Of a stretch of 41,623 bases of DNA, positions 24,679-33,657 are shown one piece after another (position 1 is the stretch's first letter; each line of letters opens with the position of its first letter). The notes under the pieces are model-generated. The model was not told where the DNA came from. It did not search any database and saw nothing but the letters and a program-made list of their open reading frames with translations. The DNA comes from Faecousia sp. (lineage in GTDB: Bacteria; Bacillota; Clostridia; Oscillospirales; Oscillospiraceae), in contig JARIAT010000029.1 of the NCBI GenBank assembly GCA_029257715.1, positions 1 through 41,623 on the forward strand, written 5' to 3'. The translations under genes were made by a program, and so were the position numbers.

Positions 24679-25893
24679 ATGAGTGTTAATATCGGTGAAA
24701 TTCTGCTGAATCTGTGGAACCAGTCCGGTTTCGCAGCCCTCTCCGCCGGTTTTACAGACGGCGGCTGGCAGAACCTCGTGATGCTTGTCATCGCCTGTGT
24801 GCTGCTGTACTTAGGCATCGTCAAGCATTTCGAGCCTCTGCTGCTGGTGGGCATTGCCTTCGGCTGTCTGCTGACCAACCTGCCCATGGCAGGTCTGTAC
24901 CATCAGGATCTATGGACTGCGTTTATGGACCCTGCCAGCGAGATGTTCCACAGTTATGGCGCCATCATGCGTGAGGGCGGCCTGCTGGACATTTTCTATA
25001 TCGGTGTCAAAACAAGTCTTTACCCCTGTCTGATCTTCATGGGTGTCGGCGCAATGACCGATTTCGGCCCCCTTCTGTCGAATCCCAAGAGTCTGCTGCT
25101 GGGCGCCGCCGCACAGCTTGGTGTTTTCGCCGCATTCTTCGGCGCAAATCTGCTGGGCTTCACCGGTGCCGAGTCTGCTGCCATCGGCATCATCGGCGGC
25201 GCAGACGGCCCCACTGCCATTTTCCTGACCACACAGCTGGCGCCTCATCTGCTGGGTGCCATTGCGGTTGCGGCTTATTCCTACATGGCTCTGATCCCCA
25301 TGATTCAGCCGCCCATTATGAATGCGCTGACCTCTCCTGAGGACCGCAAAATCAAAATGGTTCAGACTCGGACCGTTTCCAAAAACGAGAAGATCATCTT
25401 CCCGATTCTCGTTACCCTGTTTGTGGCACTGCTGCTGCCGGATACCGCTCCTCTGATCGGCTGCCTGATGCTCGGCAATCTGTTCAAGGAAACCGGCGTT
25501 ACCGACCGTCTCAGCGACACGGTTCAGAATGCGCTGATGAACATTGTCACCATTTTGCTGTCCACCGCTGTGGGTGCCACCATGGTCGGCTCCACCTTCC
25601 TGACTTCCCAGACACTGATGATTGTTGCGCTGGGTATCGTCGCCTTCGGTCTGTCCACAGCCGGCGGTCTGCTCGGCGGCGTTGTGATGTGCAAGGCCAC
25701 CAAGGGCAAGGTCAATCCGCTGATCGGCTCCGCAGGTGTCTCCGCTGTGCCTATGGCCGCCCGTGTTTCCAACACCGAAGGACAGAAGGCCAATCCTTCC
25801 AACTTCCTGCTGATGCACGCCATGGGCCCCAATGTGGCAGGTGTTATTGGTTCTGCCATTGCAGCAGGCTTCCTGCTGTCTGTCTTCGGCTAA
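24679..25893 (+). CDS. oadB: Na+-translocating decarboxylase beta subunit
   Basis: A 404-residue polytopic membrane protein. It decarboxylates carboxybiotin and exports Na+ with uptake of a proton. [18 protein letters not shown] and the highly conserved [19 protein letters not shown] near residues 170-190 (the Asp takes part in Na+ transport) identify the OadB/MmdB/GcdB family. [21 protein letters not shown] and [15 protein letters not shown] are in the last third. The family also serves methylmalonyl-CoA and glutaconyl-CoA decarboxylases, but the OadA partner points to oxaloacetate. AAGGAGG precedes the ATG 12 bases after the carrier gene. Followed by the 116-bp tandem repeats. Confidence 0.95.
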   Translation: MSVNIGEILLNLWNQSGFAALSAGFTDGGWQNLVMLVIACVLLYLGIVKHFEPLLLVGIAFGCLLTNLPMAGLYHQDLWTAFMDPASEMFHSYGAIMREGGLLDIFYIGVKTSLYPCLIFMGVGAMTDFGPLLSNPKSLLLGAAAQLGVFAAFFGANLLGFTGAESAAIGIIGGADGPTAIFLTTQLAPHLLGAIAVAAYSYMALIPMIQPPIMNALTSPEDRKIKMVQTRTVSKNEKIIFPILVTLFVALLLPDTAPLIGCLMLGNLFKETGVTDRLSDTVQNALMNIVTILLSTAVGATMVGSTFLTSQTLMIVALGIVAFGLSTAGGLLGGVVMCKATKGKVNPLIGSAGVSAVPMAARVSNTEGQKANPSNFLLMHAMGPNVAGVIGSAIAAGFLLSVFG

Positions 25894-25899
25894 CCCTGC

Positions 25900-26191
25900 G
25901 GCGAGTCGCCGCACACTATGCCGTGCAGGGTGCGCCCGGATTCCTCCGTGCCCTGACCCGCTCGGTATCGCTGCATTTCCGCCCCCTCCTAACGGAGTGG
26001 GGCGGTTCTTTATCCGGCGAGTCGCCGCACACTATGCCGTGCAGGGTGCGCTCAGATTCCTCCGTGCCCTGACCCGCTCGGTATCGCTGCATTTCCGCCC
26101 CCTCCTAACGGAGTGGGGCGGTTCTTTATCCGGCGAGTCGCCCCACTCCATGCCGTGCAGGGTGCGCTCAGATTCCTCCGTGCCCTGACCC
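25900..26191. repeat. Tandem 116-bp direct repeat: two full units and a 60-base partial third
   Basis: Units start at 25900, 26016 and 26132. Each starts with GGCGAGTCGCC and carries the stem-capable CAGGG...CCCTG. The two full units end in a hairpin CCGCCCC...GGGGCGG (25979-26005 and 26095-26121) followed by TTCTTTAT. Units 1 and 2 differ at very few bases; the third stops at 26191. No coding potential is credible. It may be a structured dispersed element or a duplicated terminator. Confidence 0.9.
25979..26013 (+). terminator. Terminator-like hairpin after oadB (first copy)
   Basis: CCGCCCC and CTCC pair with GGAG and GGGGCGG across a TAAC loop with one bulge, followed by TTCTTTAT. The same hairpin recurs at 26095-26129 in the second repeat unit. 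The first lies about 85 bases after the oadB stop. Confidence 0.65.
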
Positions 26192-26297
26192 ATTCCCAAT
26201 GCGACACAGACACATCTCCTCCGGCTTATTTGGGCCGTAGAAGTGCTATTTTCCCAATAGAAGTGTGCTTTTCTTAAGAGCATTCTGAACCTCTGTA

Positions 26298-26326
26298 TTG
26301 ACACCGCTCCAAAAAACGTCTATTTT
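26298..26326 (+). promoter_or_regulatory. Promoter for the small membrane protein
   Basis: Perfect TTGACA (26298-26303), 17 bases, TATTTT (26321-26326). AAAGGAGGG and the ATG at 26351 follow almost immediately. Confidence 0.72.
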
Positions 26327-26350
26327 GAAAGCAAAAAGGAGGGCCTTCCC

Positions 26351-26554
26351 ATGGATTATATTTGGCTGATCGTTCTGTTTGTTCTTGGTCTATTGATGAT
26401 TATGAAGCCGGAGCTGTTATGGAAGATCGAACATCTTCTATCTGTCAAAGATGGTGCCCCATCGGATCTCTATCTTTCCGGAATGCGCCTCGGCGGGGTC
26501 TTGTTCTCCGCCTGCGCTGTTGGCATCTTTCTCTATGTCCTCGCTGCCGGATAA
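26351..26554 (+). CDS. Small two-helix membrane protein (DUF6199-like)
   Basis: A 67-residue protein. The first membrane helix is at residues 3-18 (YIWLIVLFVLGLLMIM), a polar loop follows with KPELLWKIEHLLSVKDGAPSD, and the second helix is at about 47-65. The layout, with a Trp near a Pro-Glu and a Pro-Ser before the second helix, resembles the small membrane proteins named DUF6199, common in Clostridia; I am only moderately sure of the name. Function unknown. It is the only plus-strand gene between the oad operon and dnaA, a single-gene unit with its own promoter, ribosome site and terminator. Confidence 0.72.
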   Translation: MDYIWLIVLFVLGLLMIMKPELLWKIEHLLSVKDGAPSDLYLSGMRLGGVLFSACAVGIFLYVLAAG

Positions 26555-26580
26555 CCCTGCCCCTTTTTCCCACTACACAC

Positions 26581-26615
26581 AAAAAGCTCCCGATCCGAAG
26601 ATCGGGAGCTTTTTT
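26581..26615. terminator. Bidirectional terminator ending the gyrase operon and the small membrane gene
   Basis: AAAAAGCTCCCGATC pairs with GATCGGGAGCTTTTT, CGAA loop, with runs of A and T on the two sides. Confidence 0.93.
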
Positions 26616-26626
26616 GTCGCAATGGA

Positions 26627-26911
26627 TTACAGGCCGTAGAATCCGCCGGCCATCAGACGGTTGAGAGCGGTATTGGCCTCCTCATCGGAGAACAGTCCCG
26701 TGAAGCGCTTATCCACCGCCAGAGCCTCCAGACTCAGCTCCAAATGGCGTTTATCCGCAAGGATCTGGAATCCGTCGCTCTCCCGATGGCCCCGCAGACA
26801 GCGATGTGCGGTCTGGAGTGCCTCTTCTGCCGCCATGGGACGAAGACGAACGCCCATGCGCTGGGCTGTTTCCCTTGCAGACATCCATGCAGCTACAAAT
26901 TTTTCTTCCAT
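26627..26911 (-). CDS. Conserved-looking small cytosolic protein, function unknown
   Basis: A 94-residue soluble protein that I do not recognise. It is largely helical and charged: EKFVAAWMSARETAQRMG at the start, RPMAAEEALQTAHRCLRGHRESDG in the middle, and a C-terminal LNRLMAGGFYGL. No signal peptide, membrane segment or obvious metal site is present. AAAGGAA precedes the ATG by 6 bases. It follows rnhA by 63 bases on the same strand and directly precedes the terminator, so it is probably the last gene of the gyrA-rnhA operon. The ribosome site, codon phase and operon position support it being real. Confidence 0.68.
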   Translation of the reverse strand: MEEKFVAAWMSARETAQRMGVRLRPMAAEEALQTAHRCLRGHRESDGFQILADKRHLELSLEALAVDKRFTGLFSDEEANTALNRLMAGGFYGL

Positions 26912-26974
26912 CGTGGTTCCTTTCCGTTGCTTCTCAAGGAGAAACAGCCAAAGAATGATGTTTCGCCGGCCCCG

Positions 26975-27406
26975 TCAGCGGCGGCTTGCCGCCACCGCCA
27001 GCTCATCACAGCGGTTATTTTTGGGATTGGACGCATGGCCCTTGACCCAGTGATAGTGCATCTCGTGAATCTCTGTCAGGCGCAGCAGCTCCTCCCAAAG
27101 ATCCGGATTGAGCGCAGGCTTTTTATCGGACTTGATCCAGCCTCGCTTGCGCCAGCCCACGGCCCAGCCCTTTTGCAGTGCGTCGAGCACATATTTGGAA
27201 TCGGAATACAGCTCTACAATGCACGGCTCCTTCAGCGCCTGAAGCGCCCGAATCACGCCGGTCAGCTCCATGCGGTTATTGGTGGTGTTGGCCTCGGAGC
27301 CGCTCAGCTCCTTCTCGACTCCGTTAAACTCCAGAATGGCACCCCAGCCGCCGGGGCCGGGGTTGCCGGAGCAGGCACCATCTGTGTAAATTGTTACGGT
27401 TTTCAC
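26975..27406 (-). CDS. rnhA: Ribonuclease HI
   Basis: A 143-residue RNase H1 without an N-terminal hybrid-binding domain. The catalytic carboxylates sit in [15 protein letters not shown] (first Asp, residue 9), NNRMELTG (Glu), LYSDSKYV (Asp) and NNRCDELA (last Asp). The basic handle with WRKRGW and [10 protein letters not shown] is present. It removes RNA from RNA:DNA hybrids, which suits a place beside gyrase because both limit R-loops; that link is inference. The start is a GTG at 27406 overlapping the gyrA stop by 4 bases, so translation is coupled. RNase HI in this position is less common than gyrase alone. Confidence 0.95.
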   Translation of the reverse strand: MKTVTIYTDGACSGNPGPGGWGAILEFNGVEKELSGSEANTTNNRMELTGVIRALQALKEPCIVELYSDSKYVLDALQKGWAVGWRKRGWIKSDKKPALNPDLWEELLRLTEIHEMHYHWVKGHASNPKNNRCDELAVAASRR

Positions 27407-29940
27407 TGCTGATTTTCCTCTGACGGTTCCGTCTGGGGAGCCTGTTCAGGTTCCTCCGCCACAGCGTCCACACGCTCCACGGAAACCACCTGATTGCCTT
27501 CCTCCACACGCATGACGATGACACCCTGCGTGTCACGCTTATAGACATTGATGGAGCTGGCAGGAATTCGGATGATAACGCCGCCGCTTTCGATCAGCAT
27601 GACGTCATCTTCCTCGCTTACAACCCGGCAGCCGGCCACATTGCCGGTCTTGGGGGTGATATTGTAATTCTTAAGACCCTTGCCGCCGCGCTGCTGGGCA
27701 ACCTTGCTGCCATCGGCGCCGGTCCGCAGATACTCACAAAGCTCGGTACGCTTGCCGAAGCCGTTTTCGGTGACGGTCAGCAGGCATTTTCCTTCCTCCG
27801 CCTTCTCCGCGCCCACGACATAATCGCCCTCGCCCAGGGAAATGCCCCGAACACCGGTGGCGTCACGGCCCATGGGACGGGCATCCTTTTCGTTAAAGCA
27901 GATGGCCATGCCGCCTGCGGTGGCAATGACGATATTATCCTCGCCCTTGGTGCGGATGACATTGATGAGGTGATCGCCCTCATCCAGCGTCAGCGCCCGG
28001 ATACCGCCTTTGCGGCGGGTAGCCAGCGCATTGAAGTTCATACGCTTGACGGTGCCGTGTCTTGTAACCATCATCAGGTACTCGTCATCGTTAAAGCCTC
28101 TGGTTGCCACAACTGCGGTGACCTGCTCGCCCGGCTCCAAAGGCAGCACGTTGACAATGGCGGTGCCTCTTGCGGTTCTGCCGGCCTCGGGAATCTGATA
28201 GCCCTTGCGCTGATGCACCCGGCCCATATCGGTAAAGAACAGAATAAAGTCATGGGTGGATGCCACGAAGATATTCTTGACATAGTCCTCTTCCTTGAGG
28301 TTCTGGGCGTTGACGCCTCTGCCGCCTCGGGACTGGGTCCGATAGGTATCAACCGGCATACGCTTGATATAGCCGGCATTGGACAGGGTGAAGCAGCAGT
28401 CCTCCTCCACGATGAGGTCTTCGATATCGATTTCGTCCTCAACATCCTGAATCTCGGTCTTGCGCTCATCGCCGAAGCGGTCGCGAATGGCGGTCAGCTC
28501 TTCCCGCAGAACGCCCTTGAGCTTGTCGGGATCGCCCAGCAGGTCCTTATAATAGGCGATTTTCTCTTCCAGCTCTTTATACTCGTTCTCCAGTTTCTCC
28601 CGATCCAGCCCCTGCAGTGCCTTCAGACGCATATCCAGAATTGCCTGTGCCTGAATCTCGTCCAGACCAAAGCGGTTCATCAGGTTCTCACGGGCATTGT
28701 CGTAGGAGGTGCGGATGATGCGGATGACCTCATCGATGTGATCCTGCGCAACGAGCAGACCCTCCAGCAGGTGGGCGCGCTCCTGTGCCTTGCGCAGATC
28801 GTATTCGGTTCTGCGGGTCAGAACCTCCATCTGGAAGGTCAGATATTCGTCAAGAATCTCCCGCAGAGAGAGGATCTTCGGCTGGGTCTGGTCGTTGACC
28901 AGCGCCAGCATATTGATGGCAAAGGTTGTCTGGAGCTGGGTCTGCGCAAACAGCCGGTTCAGAACCACCTGCGGATTTGCCGTGGTCTTCAGCTCAATGA
29001 CGATGCGCATACCGTTGCGGTCGGACTCGTCACGGATGTCGCTGATGCCCTCAAGCCGCTTATCCTCCACCTGATCGGCCATATTCTTAATCAGCATCCG
29101 CTTATTGACCATGTAGGGGATCTCGGTAATGACAATCCGGGTGCGGTCCCGTCCGAATTCCTCAAACTCGTGGCGGGCACGGACCATGACCCGGCCCCGT
29201 CCGGTGGCGTAAGCCGCGCGGATACCGCTGCGGCCCATGATGATGCCGCCGGTGGGGAAGTCCGGACCGGACAGGTGCTCCATCAGATCCGGCAGAGTTG
29301 CCTCGGGATCGTCCAGTACGCATACGCAGGCATTGATAACCTCCCGCAGGTTGTGAGGGGGAATATTGGTTGCCATACCGACGGCGATACCGGAAGATCC
29401 GTTCACCAGAAGGTTGGGGAACCGGGAAGGCATTACCCTCGGTTCTTTTCTGGTTTCATCGAAGTTGGGGTCCCAGTTGACCGTATCCTTTTCGATGTCC
29501 CGCAGCATTTCAGCTGCGATTTTGGACATTCTCGCCTCGGTGTAACGGTAAGCTGCGGGGGGATCGCCATCGACGGAACCGAAGTTGCCATGGCCGTCCA
29601 CCAGCAGATAGCGCATGGAGAAATCCTGCGCCATACGAACCAGCGCGTCGTAAACGGACTGGTCGCCGTGGGGATGGTAGCGGCCCAGAACGGTACCGAC
29701 ACAGGTTGCGGACTTTTTAAACGCCTTGTCCGAAGTCAGACCATCCTCATACATGGCGTAGAGGATGCGGCGGTGGACGGGCTTGAGGCCGTCCCGCACA
29801 TCGGGAAGGGCACGGCCCTTAATGACGGACATGGCATACTCGATATAGCTCTTTTCCATCTCAGGAACCAGAGGGTTCTCGACGATATGCTGCTGCGGAT
29901 ATCGGATTTCCTCCGGATTATACTGTGGTTTTTTGGACAT
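27403..29940 (-). CDS. gyrA: DNA gyrase subunit A
   Basis: An 845-residue type IIA topoisomerase breakage-reunion subunit. The catalytic Tyr is in [12 protein letters not shown] near residue 130, and the quinolone-determining region around [17 protein letters not shown] precedes it. The C-terminal wrapping domain has QQRGGKG, a near-canonical GyrA box (usually QRRGGKG), which separates it from ParC. It introduces negative supercoils with GyrB. AAGGAGG precedes the ATG, 16 bases after the gyrB stop. The C-terminal tail is Glu/Gln/Pro-rich. The operon continues into rnhA. Confidence 0.98.
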   Translation of the reverse strand: MSKKPQYNPEEIRYPQQHIVENPLVPEMEKSYIEYAMSVIKGRALPDVRDGLKPVHRRILYAMYEDGLTSDKAFKKSATCVGTVLGRYHPHGDQSVYDALVRMAQDFSMRYLLVDGHGNFGSVDGDPPAAYRYTEARMSKIAAEMLRDIEKDTVNWDPNFDETRKEPRVMPSRFPNLLVNGSSGIAVGMATNIPPHNLREVINACVCVLDDPEATLPDLMEHLSGPDFPTGGIIMGRSGIRAAYATGRGRVMVRARHEFEEFGRDRTRIVITEIPYMVNKRMLIKNMADQVEDKRLEGISDIRDESDRNGMRIVIELKTTANPQVVLNRLFAQTQLQTTFAINMLALVNDQTQPKILSLREILDEYLTFQMEVLTRRTEYDLRKAQERAHLLEGLLVAQDHIDEVIRIIRTSYDNARENLMNRFGLDEIQAQAILDMRLKALQGLDREKLENEYKELEEKIAYYKDLLGDPDKLKGVLREELTAIRDRFGDERKTEIQDVEDEIDIEDLIVEEDCCFTLSNAGYIKRMPVDTYRTQSRGGRGVNAQNLKEEDYVKNIFVASTHDFILFFTDMGRVHQRKGYQIPEAGRTARGTAIVNVLPLEPGEQVTAVVATRGFNDDEYLMMVTRHGTVKRMNFNALATRRKGGIRALTLDEGDHLINVIRTKGEDNIVIATAGGMAICFNEKDARPMGRDATGVRGISLGEGDYVVGAEKAEEGKCLLTVTENGFGKRTELCEYLRTGADGSKVAQQRGGKGLKNYNITPKTGNVAGCRVVSEEDDVMLIESGGVIIRIPASSINVYKRDTQGVIVMRVEEGNQVVSVERVDAVAEEPEQAPQTEPSEENQQ

Positions 29941-29956
29941 ACTCGATTGGCCCTCC

Positions 29957-31885
29957 TTAGTAGTCGAGATTCAGCGCCTTGTTGGCGTTGTATTCAATCC
30001 ATTCCTTACGGGGCTCTACCTTTTCGCCCATCAGGACCGTGAAGGTTTCGTCGGCAGCCTCGGCATCTCCCAGGGTAATCCGGCGCAATGTACGCTTTTC
30101 GGGGTCCATGGTAGTGTCCCAAAGCTCGTGGGCATCCATCTCACCAAGGCCCTTGTACCGGGCGATATCCACCTTGGCATTGGGGTTATCTCCGCGCATT
30201 TCTGCGGCGATGCGCTCCTTTTCGGGATCGGAATAGGCAACACGGGTCTGCTTGCCCCGGGTGATTTTGTAAAGCGGCGGCACGGCGGAATACACATAGC
30301 CATGCTCAATCAGCGGCCGCATGAAGCGGAAGAAGAAGGTCAGAAGCAGGGTGCGGATATGCGCACCGTCCACGTCGGCATCGGCCATGATGACGATTTT
30401 GTGGTAGCGCAGCTTTTCAAGATCGAATTCGTCTCCGATTCCGGCACCCAGCGCCACAATGACAGGCTGGAGCTTTTCGTTGGAATAGACCTTGTCGGCA
30501 CGGGCCTTCTCGACGTTCAGCATCTTACCCCAAAGGGGCAGAATCGCCTGAAAACGGGAGTCACGGCCCTTGGTTGCGGAGCCGCCTGCGGAGTCACCCT
30601 CGACGATGTACAGCTCGGTCAGCTCGGGGTTGACCTCATTGCAGTCCCGGAGTTTGTCGGGCATTGCCGCGCCGCCCAGGGCGGTCTTGCGGTGGACCGA
30701 TTCTCTGGCCTTCTTCGCGGCCTCCCGGGCACGGTTGGCCATCATGGCCTTCTCCAGAATGATCTTCGCGGTCTGGGGATGCTCCTCGAAATAGGTGGCG
30801 AGCTGCTCGGACACAATGCCGTCCACCAAGGTGCGGATATAGGCATTGCCGAGCTTGGCCTTGGTCTGACCCTCAAACTGGGCATCAGTCAGCTTGACGG
30901 AAATGATGGCGGTGATGCCCTCCCGGCAGTCCTCGCCGGAGACTTTGTCGTCGCCCTTGATAATGCCGTTTTTCACGCCGTAGGCGTTAAGCACCCGGGT
31001 CAGCGCCGTTTTAAAGCCTGTCTCGTGCATACCGCCGTCCGGAGTGCGGACATCGTTTGCAAAGGAATAGAGCGTCTCGGAATAGGAATCGTTATACTGG
31101 ATGGCAATTTCCGCAGAGGCATCATTTTTGTTGCCTCTCATGTAGATGACATCGCTGTGAATGGTGGATTTATTGCGGTTGACCCAGGACGCAAACTCCC
31201 GGATGCCGCCCTCATAGCACATGGTGTCCGTGAGCTTCTCCTCGGCTCTGGCATCCGTCAGCGTGATAGACAGTCCGGCATTGAGGAACGCCTCCTCCCG
31301 CATACGGGTATGGAGAATCTCATAATCATAAACCAGTGTCTCGAACATCTCTGGGTCGGGCTGGAAGGTGACCGTGGTGCCGGTTTTGTCCGTATGGCCC
31401 ACAATGGTCATTTCCTGGGTAATTGCACCCCGTTCAAAGCGCATCTGGTAGATGTTTCCGTTTTTATGGACCTGTACCTGAACCCACTGGCTCAGGGCAT
31501 TGACGACCGAAGCGCCGACGCCGTGCAGACCGCCGGAAACCTTATAGCCGCCGCCGCCGAATTTGCCGCCGGCATGCAGAACGGTGAAGACAACCTCCAT
31601 GGCGGGCCGTCCGGTCTGGGCCTGGATATCCACGGGGATACCGCGGCCGTCATCGGTAACGGTGATGGAGTTGCCGGGATTGATTGTGACAGTGATATGC
31701 TTGCAGTATCCGGCAAGCGCCTCGTCGATGGCATTATCGACGATCTCGTAGACGAGATGGTGCAGACCGGAGGAGGAAGTGGAGCCGATATACATACCGG
31801 GACGCTTCCGCACCGCCTCCAGGCCCTCAAGAACCTGGATTTGGCTGGCGCCATATTCCTGTTCGACTCTTGTTTCGTCAGACAT
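29957..31885 (-). CDS. gyrB: DNA gyrase subunit B
   Basis: A 642-residue ATPase subunit. GHKL motifs are [13 protein letters not shown] (Bergerat N-box), DDGRGIPVD and [15 protein letters not shown]. The TOPRIM domain has [12 protein letters not shown] and the acidic [11 protein letters not shown], and [16 protein letters not shown] text appears as [13 protein letters not shown]. The ATG at 31885 follows AGGAGG by 7-8 bases; upstream in-frame codons lack a site and homology. It has its own promoter, carrying a striking palindrome, and is followed directly by gyrA. Confidence 0.98.
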   Translation of the reverse strand: MSDETRVEQEYGASQIQVLEGLEAVRKRPGMYIGSTSSSGLHHLVYEIVDNAIDEALAGYCKHITVTINPGNSITVTDDGRGIPVDIQAQTGRPAMEVVFTVLHAGGKFGGGGYKVSGGLHGVGASVVNALSQWVQVQVHKNGNIYQMRFERGAITQEMTIVGHTDKTGTTVTFQPDPEMFETLVYDYEILHTRMREEAFLNAGLSITLTDARAEEKLTDTMCYEGGIREFASWVNRNKSTIHSDVIYMRGNKNDASAEIAIQYNDSYSETLYSFANDVRTPDGGMHETGFKTALTRVLNAYGVKNGIIKGDDKVSGEDCREGITAIISVKLTDAQFEGQTKAKLGNAYIRTLVDGIVSEQLATYFEEHPQTAKIILEKAMMANRAREAAKKARESVHRKTALGGAAMPDKLRDCNEVNPELTELYIVEGDSAGGSATKGRDSRFQAILPLWGKMLNVEKARADKVYSNEKLQPVIVALGAGIGDEFDLEKLRYHKIVIMADADVDGAHIRTLLLTFFFRFMRPLIEHGYVYSAVPPLYKITRGKQTRVAYSDPEKERIAAEMRGDNPNAKVDIARYKGLGEMDAHELWDTTMDPEKRTLRRITLGDAEAADETFTVLMGEKVEPRKEWIEYNANKALNLDY

Positions 31886-32057
31886 GAATGGACCTCCTAA
31901 ATAGTGAGAATAAAATAACAAAAAATCATGGGCACCGCGTTTGAAACCGCCGCGGATTTTCTGAGCGCTGCTCGATATCGTTACAGCCCACCCTCTGCGC
32001 CATAACAATACGGAGCGGCCCTCAGCGCCGCCGGCTCAAAACAGCTCTGTACCGAAT

Positions 32058-32086
32058 ATTATAAATTTTCCGGAATTTCCGGAAAA
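32058..32086 (-). promoter_or_regulatory. gyrB promoter region with a perfect 21-base palindrome
   Basis: On the minus strand, TATAAT (32058-32063) has a poor -35, TTTTCC, 17 bases upstream (32081-32086). The spacer and -35 are covered by a perfect dyad, TTTTCCGGAA and TTCCGGAAAA around one base (32066-32086). This is placed as an operator would be. Confidence 0.65.
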
Positions 32087-32090
32087 GAAT

Positions 32091-32196
32091 TTTTCCACAG
32101 GGGAAGTGCGTCTTTCATCCGGGTAATGCGCTTTTCCACAGCTCTGTGGGAAAGCCCCCGGGCCGGGCGGAGCAGGTGCCAAGGACCTGTGGAAAT
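32091..32196. other. Cluster of weak DnaA-box-like sites between recF and gyrB
   Basis: TTTTCCACA (32091, 32132), TGTGGGAAA (32145) and TGTGGAAAT (32188) are all variants of the DnaA box. The middle two form a near-palindrome with arms CTTTTCCACAG/CTGTGGGAAAG. The rest of this 338-base gap (31886-32223) holds no gene; a hairpin with GTGCC/GGCAC arms lies near 32177-32214. Confidence 0.5.
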
Positions 32197-32223
32197 TCCT
32201 CCGTCCACGGCACTTCTCCGCCG

Positions 32224-33345
32224 TCAGATGCAGGCGCTGTCCGTGGAGACGATCTGCCCTTTTCGGATCTGGATGGTCTGACCGAGCTTTGTAAAGCGTC
32301 CGATCTCGCAGCAGGTGATAAACACCTGTCCGGACGTAATCTGATTGAGCACAAAATCCTGCCGGCCCGGGTCCAGCTCGGACAATACATCATCCAGCAG
32401 CAGCACCGGCTCTTCCCCCAGCTCCCGCCGCATCAGCTCCCGCTGCGCAAGCTTGAGGCTGATGGCTGCGGTCCGGGTCTGGCCCTGAGATCCGAACTGC
32501 TTGACGGAAAGGCCGTCCAGCCGCACATCAAAATCGTCCCTATGGGGTCCCGTCAGGCAGCTTCCGGATTCCAGCTCAGCCCGGGCATGGGCCTGCATAT
32601 GCTCACGCAAGTTTTCCGTCAAAACCCCCACGTCCGCCATGGGATCTTTGATGGTGGAAACCGTGTGATAGTGCAGAGAAAATTCCTCCGCGCCTCCGGA
32701 GAACTGTCCATGGTACGCGGACGCTGCTTTGCCGAGGCTTTCGTAGAATCTGGCCCGATACGAAATGATAAGCGCCCCCACCTGGCACAGCCGCTGATTA
32801 TACTCCGGCAGAATTTCCAGTAATGCAGGATTTTCAAATCGATCCTTCAGGATGCGGTTCTTCTGTTCCAGCAGTCTTGTGTATTCTGCCAGTGCCGCAT
32901 CGTAATTCGGGCGCATCTGGCACATTGCACAATCCCCCAATTTTCGGCGGGCGGCCGCGCCGGTCTTGAGGACCATCAGATCCTCCGGACAGAACAGCAC
33001 CGTATTGAGCACTCCGGAAAGATCCGAAGCACTTTTCTTTTTGACGCCGTTTCGATAGAGCTGACGGGGACGGGCCGCAGGGAAAATCACCGCCCGTAGG
33101 GTCTGGATTCTCTCTTGAGAATGAATTTTTCCGGAAATATCCGCAAAATCTGCGCCAAACCGCACCAGTTCACTGCTTTTCTGGGTTCGGAAGCTCCTTC
33201 CGGACCCCAGATAGACGATGGCCTCCAGCAGATTGGTTTTTCCCTGCGCATTGTCCCCGACAATCAGATTGACACCGGGCTGCGCCGTGAATTCCATTTT
33301 TTCATAATTTCGGAATCCCTGAAGGCTTAACTCACACAGCTGCAT
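32224..33345 (-). CDS. recF: DNA replication and repair protein RecF
   Basis: A 373-residue SMC-like ABC ATPase of recombinational repair; it loads RecA at gaps with RecO and RecR. Walker A is IVGDNAQGKTNLLEAI near residue 30, the signature is around FGSQGQTRTAAISLKLAQ, and Walker B is PVLLLDDVLSELD. The ATG at 33345 (MQLCELSLQGFRNYE) is the homologous start; it overlaps the end of yaaA by 14 bases, so translation is coupled. The longer in-frame extension to 33450 would run inside yaaA and has no family match. Confidence 0.96.
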   Translation of the reverse strand: MQLCELSLQGFRNYEKMEFTAQPGVNLIVGDNAQGKTNLLEAIVYLGSGRSFRTQKSSELVRFGADFADISGKIHSQERIQTLRAVIFPAARPRQLYRNGVKKKSASDLSGVLNTVLFCPEDLMVLKTGAAARRKLGDCAMCQMRPNYDAALAEYTRLLEQKNRILKDRFENPALLEILPEYNQRLCQVGALIISYRARFYESLGKAASAYHGQFSGGAEEFSLHYHTVSTIKDPMADVGVLTENLREHMQAHARAELESGSCLTGPHRDDFDVRLDGLSVKQFGSQGQTRTAAISLKLAQRELMRRELGEEPVLLLDDVLSELDPGRQDFVLNQITSGQVFITCCEIGRFTKLGQTIQIRKGQIVSTDSACI

Positions 33346-33583
33346 GGATTGTAATAAGATATGTCCGGCCGCCGAATGCGAATCGGTCACCGGGATAGAG
33401 TTTTTTGCCGCGCATGGTGCAGATTTCTCCATTGACCGAAACCTGCTCATCTAAAATGAGATTTTTGGCCTCTCCGCCGGTGGAAACAGCGTTTGCCAGC
33501 TTGAGGGCAGCCTCAAGCTTGATAAATTCCGTATGGATTGTGACGGAAATATCCTTTTCAGGGGCATTTTTTTCAAAATTCAT
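33332..33583 (-). CDS. yaaA: S4-domain RNA-binding protein YaaA
   Basis: An 83-residue protein. The S4 domain fills it: FIKLEAALKLANAVSTGGEAKNL is the helical part, then the characteristic VSVNGEICTMRGKKLYPGD. Proteins of this type sit between dnaN and recF in most Firmicutes; B. subtilis YaaA has been linked to 50S ribosome assembly. AGGAG is 7 bases before the ATG. It overlaps recF by 14 bases and lies 74 bases after the dnaN stop. Confidence 0.93.
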   Translation of the reverse strand: MNFEKNAPEKDISVTIHTEFIKLEAALKLANAVSTGGEAKNLILDEQVSVNGEICTMRGKKLYPGDRFAFGGRTYLITIHAAV

Positions 33584-33657
33584 GGAATACTCCTAACTTT
33601 TTTGCAGGAAACCCTGCCGTGAAAAACAGATAAATAATCATCAGAAAAGGGAAGTGC

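Noticed and set aside
25689..26304. Open frames running through the 116-bp repeats
   Set aside because: They change frame relation to the repeat, have no ribosome site and give repeated nonsense peptides.
27970..31900. Very long open frames antisense to gyrA and gyrB (690 and 655 codons)
   Set aside because: They are mirror frames of well-recognised gyrase genes with no ribosome site or protein motifs; the length comes from the codon bias of the real genes.
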